From assembly GCA_947169005.1 (NCBI GenBank), contig CAMVOG010000140.1, positions 1 to 6,473 of the forward strand: a DNA stretch of 6,473 nt, given 5' to 3'. Within the stretch, counting starts at the first letter, position 1. Each line of letters begins with the position of its first letter. Both the position numbers and the translations under genes were made by a program. Below the pieces are notes generated by a model, which saw nothing but the letters and a program-made list of their open reading frames with translations, ran no database searches and was not told where the DNA came from. This document shows positions 4,920 through 6,473 of the stretch, one piece after another. This DNA is from an uncultured Clostridia bacterium. Its GTDB lineage: Bacteria > Bacillota > Clostridia > Oscillospirales > Oscillospiraceae.

Positions 4920-5945
4920 TTATTGAAGCGCCTGCTTGAGCACCTCAAGATTCTTTTCCATCACGGAAAGGTAGGTCGCCCCCGCGGCCATCTCCTCCGC
5001 CGTCGCGGACTGCAGGGAGTCCATCGTCAGCACCGTGAGGTTTTCGCTTTGGGCCGTGTCGCAGACGGTCTTGGCAATGGAGCCGTCGGCGCTCTCGATC
5101 TGCAGAACGCAGGAGAGCCCCAGCTCGTCCACCTTGTTCGCCAGGAAAAGGACGGTCTCGAAGCTGGCCTCGCTCTCCGCCGAGCAGCCCGCAAAGGCCG
5201 CGTAATAGCTCAGCCCGTAGTCGTCCACCAGATAGCGGAAGGGGAAGCGGTCGGCAAAAAGCAGCGTCTTCTGGTTGCCCGCCTCCACGGCGGCGGCATA
5301 GGCACCGTCCAGGGCCTCTAACTTTTCGATATAGGCGGCGGCGTTGGCCTCATAGGCGGCCTTGTTGGCCCCGTCCAGAGCCCCCAGCTCCCCGGCGAGG
5401 GCGCGGCAGAAGGCGGCGGCGTTTTTCAGCGAGAGCCAGACGTGCTCGTCGTACTCCGGCCCCTCTTCCTCGTCCTCGTGGTCCTCATCCTCGTGGTCAT
5501 GGTCGTGCTCGGCCTCCATGCCCTCCACGATCTCCTCTTCCTTTACGGCGTCACCCAGGACCTCCAGCAGATTCACCACCCGCATGGCGGGGTTTGCGGC
5601 GTTCTCCAGCACGTCCTCCACCCACTCGTCGGACTCGCCGCCCACGTAGACGAAGAGGTCGCAGGTGGAGATCTTCACGATATCGTCCACCGAGGGCTGA
5701 TAGCTGTGCAGGTCCACGCCCCGGTCCAGCAGCAGGGTCAGCTCCACGCCGTCGGTCTCGCCCACGATCTGGCGCAGCCAGTCATATTCCGGGAAGATGG
5801 TGGTCACCACGCTCAGCTTCTCCGCCGCGGCGTCGGTCTGGGCAGAAGCCGGGTCGGTCTGGGCGGGAGCGGGGCCCGCCGCGCAGGCAGCCAGGGAGAA
5901 AAGCAGGGCCAGGCCCAGCAGAATAAGCAGTATTTTTTTCATCAT
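4920..5945 (-). CDS. Zinc ABC transporter substrate-binding lipoprotein ZnuA
   Basis: A 341-residue lipoprotein that captures extracellular zinc and delivers it to ZnuB. The N-terminus MMKKILLILLGLALLFSLAAC ends in a lipobox with lipidated C21, followed by an Ala/Pro/Thr linker. The mature domain starts near 44 (LSVVTTIFPEYDW), typical of the cluster A-I (TroA/ZnuA) family. Ligand candidates are H80 (DLHSYQPS), H168 (DEHVWLS) and an acidic residue near E284. At the position where classical ZnuA has a third His (HxAFxYF), this protein has D232 (ADRFPFRYL). A flexible loop at about 144-161 carries four His and many Asp/Glu, a zinc-capture feature. GGAGGA at 5951-5956 lies five bases before the ATG at 5945; the ATG at 5942 is almost equally good. 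An in-frame upstream extension to 6059 lacks a ribosome binding site and would bury the signal peptide, so it was dropped. Confidence 0.94.
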   Translation of the reverse strand: MMKKILLILLGLALLFSLAACAAGPAPAQTDPASAQTDAAAEKLSVVTTIFPEYDWLRQIVGETDGVELTLLLDRGVDLHSYQPSVDDIVKISTCDLFVYVGGESDEWVEDVLENAANPAMRVVNLLEVLGDAVKEEEIVEGMEAEHDHDHEDEDHEDEEEGPEYDEHVWLSLKNAAAFCRALAGELGALDGANKAAYEANAAAYIEKLEALDGAYAAAVEAGNQKTLLFADRFPFRYLVDDYGLSYYAAFAGCSAESEASFETVLFLANKVDELGLSCVLQIESADGSIAKTVCDTAQSENLTVLTMDSLQSATAEEMAAGATYLSVMEKNLEVLKQALQ

Positions 5946-5982
5946 GATCGTCCTCCGTTTTTGATTCTGCCCGTAAGGGCGC

Positions 5983-6040
5983 AAAAAAGCGCGGCCCGGC
6001 ACACGCCGATGAGGCCCCTCCCTTCGGAGGGACCGGCCGC
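5983..6040 (-). promoter_or_regulatory. Three-stem RNA element with U-run before znuA
   Basis: On the minus-strand transcript, GCGGCC (6040-6035) pairs with GGCCGC (5996-5991). Enclosed within it are a nine-base hairpin (6034-6026 with 6021-6013, GAAG loop) and a four-base hairpin CGGC/GCCG (6008-6005 with 6000-5997), joined by UCAU. Every base except loops and the linker is paired, and after GC the run UUUUUU (5988-5983) follows. This looks like an intrinsic terminator or attenuator between the small membrane protein and znuA. A following GCCC/GGGC hairpin (5980-5969) and a competing GCGC/GCGC pairing around the U-run offer alternatives. GC-rich sequence makes chance pairing easier. Confidence 0.45.
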
Positions 6041-6055
6041 TTGGCTGGAGACGAT

Positions 6056-6337
6056 TCAATTCGTCAGCTTCACCCGCAGCAGCACGGGCGTCGCCCGCCG
6101 GAGCGCAGCCTGCCGGAGTGCGCCCGCGGCGCAGGCCGCCAGCAGCGCGCCGAGGCAGAGCGCCGGCCCGAGAGCGAGGCCGTTCAGCAGCCGCTCCGCC
6201 CGCAGGATCAGCCCGCAGACGGGGCAGTGCTCCCCGCAGTCCTCATGGCTGTGCAGCGCCGGAAGCAGGGAGGAAAACAGCAGCGCCGCCAGCAGCAGCA
6301 CGGCCAAAAGCAGCGCCGTCCGGGACAGTCCGCGCAT
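6056..6337 (-). CDS. Small His/Cys-rich membrane protein, first gene of the zinc operon
   Basis: A 93-residue protein of unknown function. A hydrophobic segment (about 7-27) is followed by a short His/Cys cluster with H29, H31, C34, H37, C38 and C41 (HSHEDCGEHCPVC), then a second hydrophobic stretch (about 52-72) and a basic tail. The HxHxxCxxHCxxC spacing is a plausible zinc site facing outward between two membrane spans; this is inferred. I recall small proteins with a DCxxxDCPxC segment near zinc transporters in Clostridia, without known role. Start: the ATG at 6337 has AAGGTGG (6347-6353) nine bases upstream; a GTG at 6346 is the alternative. It lies directly after the operon promoter and 110 bases before znuA, so it should share zinc control with the transporter. 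A zinc chaperone, sensor or transporter partner is possible. Confidence 0.75.
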   Translation of the reverse strand: MRGLSRTALLLAVLLLAALLFSSLLPALHSHEDCGEHCPVCGLILRAERLLNGLALGPALCLGALLAACAAGALRQAALRRATPVLLRVKLTN

Positions 6338-6364
6338 CCTCCTCACCCACCTTTTGCCAAAATA

Positions 6365-6385
6365 TGAAAACAGGAATCATTTTCA
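6365..6385. promoter_or_regulatory. Candidate Zur/Fur-family operator
   Basis: TGAAAA (6365-6370) and TTTTCA (6380-6385) form an inverted repeat of 21 bases spanning the predicted transcription start near 6385. On the minus strand it begins TGAAAATGATT, close to the left part of the Fur-family 7-1-7 consensus TGATAATnATTATCA; the right part matches only weakly at that register. Position and operon content make a zinc-responsive repressor the natural binder, by inference. Confidence 0.45.
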
Positions 6386-6391
6386 AATTAC

Positions 6392-6420
6392 AGCATAGCA
6401 CGGTCCGGCCCGTCTGTCAA
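6392..6420 (-). promoter_or_regulatory. Sigma-A promoter of the zinc uptake operon
   Basis: Read on the minus strand, TTGACA (6420-6415, perfect consensus) and TATGCT (6397-6392) are 17 bases apart, placing the start near 6385, about 48 bases before the first ATG. No other comparable promoter was seen within the minus-strand unit. Confidence 0.82.
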
Positions 6421-6443
6421 GCAAAACTTGTCTGAAAGCGCAA

Positions 6444-6472
6444 TCCCCCGGGAGGCTCCGCCTCCCGGGGGA
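6444..6472. terminator. Strong hairpin at the right edge, likely a terminator of a neighbour
   Basis: TCCCCCGGGAGGC (6444-6456) and GCCTCCCGGGGGA (6460-6472) form a perfect 13-base stem with a TCC loop. It sits upstream of the zinc operon promoter and probably insulates it from a gene beyond the edge. On the minus strand the following TTGCGCTTTC is a weak U-tract; the plus-strand continuation is not in the window. Confidence 0.6.
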
Positions 6473-6473
6473 A

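Noticed and set aside
5946..6059. N-terminal extension of ZnuA to position 6059
   Set aside because: It has no ribosome binding site, reads through the structured spacer, and would bury the lipoprotein signal peptide; GGAGGA sits just before 5945.
5442..6398. 318-residue plus-strand open frame opposite znuA and the small membrane protein
   Set aside because: It is antisense to well-supported genes and runs through the promoter, with biased composition and no domain.

Overview
The window looks like chromosome from a moderately GC-rich Gram-positive anaerobe, most likely a clostridial gut bacterium of the Oscillospiraceae/Ruminococcaceae type. The reasons are two lipobox lipoproteins, strong AGGAGG-type ribosome binding sites, GC-biased third codon positions, and a block of GATAT-spaced mini-hairpins of a kind I associate with that group. 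This assignment is from memory and style, not from a search.

Left part, plus strand (1-2623). An array of short hairpins with different stems but a shared GCGATAT-type spacer (3-228) is followed by a near-consensus sigma-A promoter (246-274). It should drive a two-gene unit: an MBL-fold metallohydrolase (379-1278) and a classical SDR oxidoreductase (1755-2549), ended by a strong hairpin terminator (2582-2623). Between the two genes sits a compact cassette of about 450 bp: a four-helix-bundle protein gene (1330-1689) of visibly lower GC. Six tandem CAGGNAA-like heptamers lie on its left, and heptamers of the same family in inverted orientation lie on its right. It looks like an insertion into a pre-existing operon.

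Right part, minus strand (2628-6473, read right to left). A consensus promoter (6392-6420) with a Fur/Zur-family-like inverted repeat over its start point (6365-6385) leads into a small His/Cys-rich membrane protein (6056-6337). After it come a structured, U-run-ending RNA element (5983-6040), then znuA (zinc-binding lipoprotein with a His/Asp/Glu-rich loop), znuC (ATPase) and znuB (permease, TTG start translationally coupled to znuC). Last, across a heavily folded 135-base spacer, comes a second lipoprotein with a Cys-Cys motif. Together these make a high-affinity zinc uptake operon with two accessory proteins.

The most interesting candidate for something undescribed is the znuB-lipoprotein spacer. 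One 18-base leader segment there is perfectly complementary to the Shine-Dalgarno/start region of the lipoprotein mRNA. Part of the same segment can instead pair with a nearer copy of the motif, so the sequence encodes two mutually exclusive folds, one masking and one freeing the ribosome binding site. A 23-codon upstream ORF threads through it. The second candidate is the heptamer-flanked four-helix-bundle cassette.
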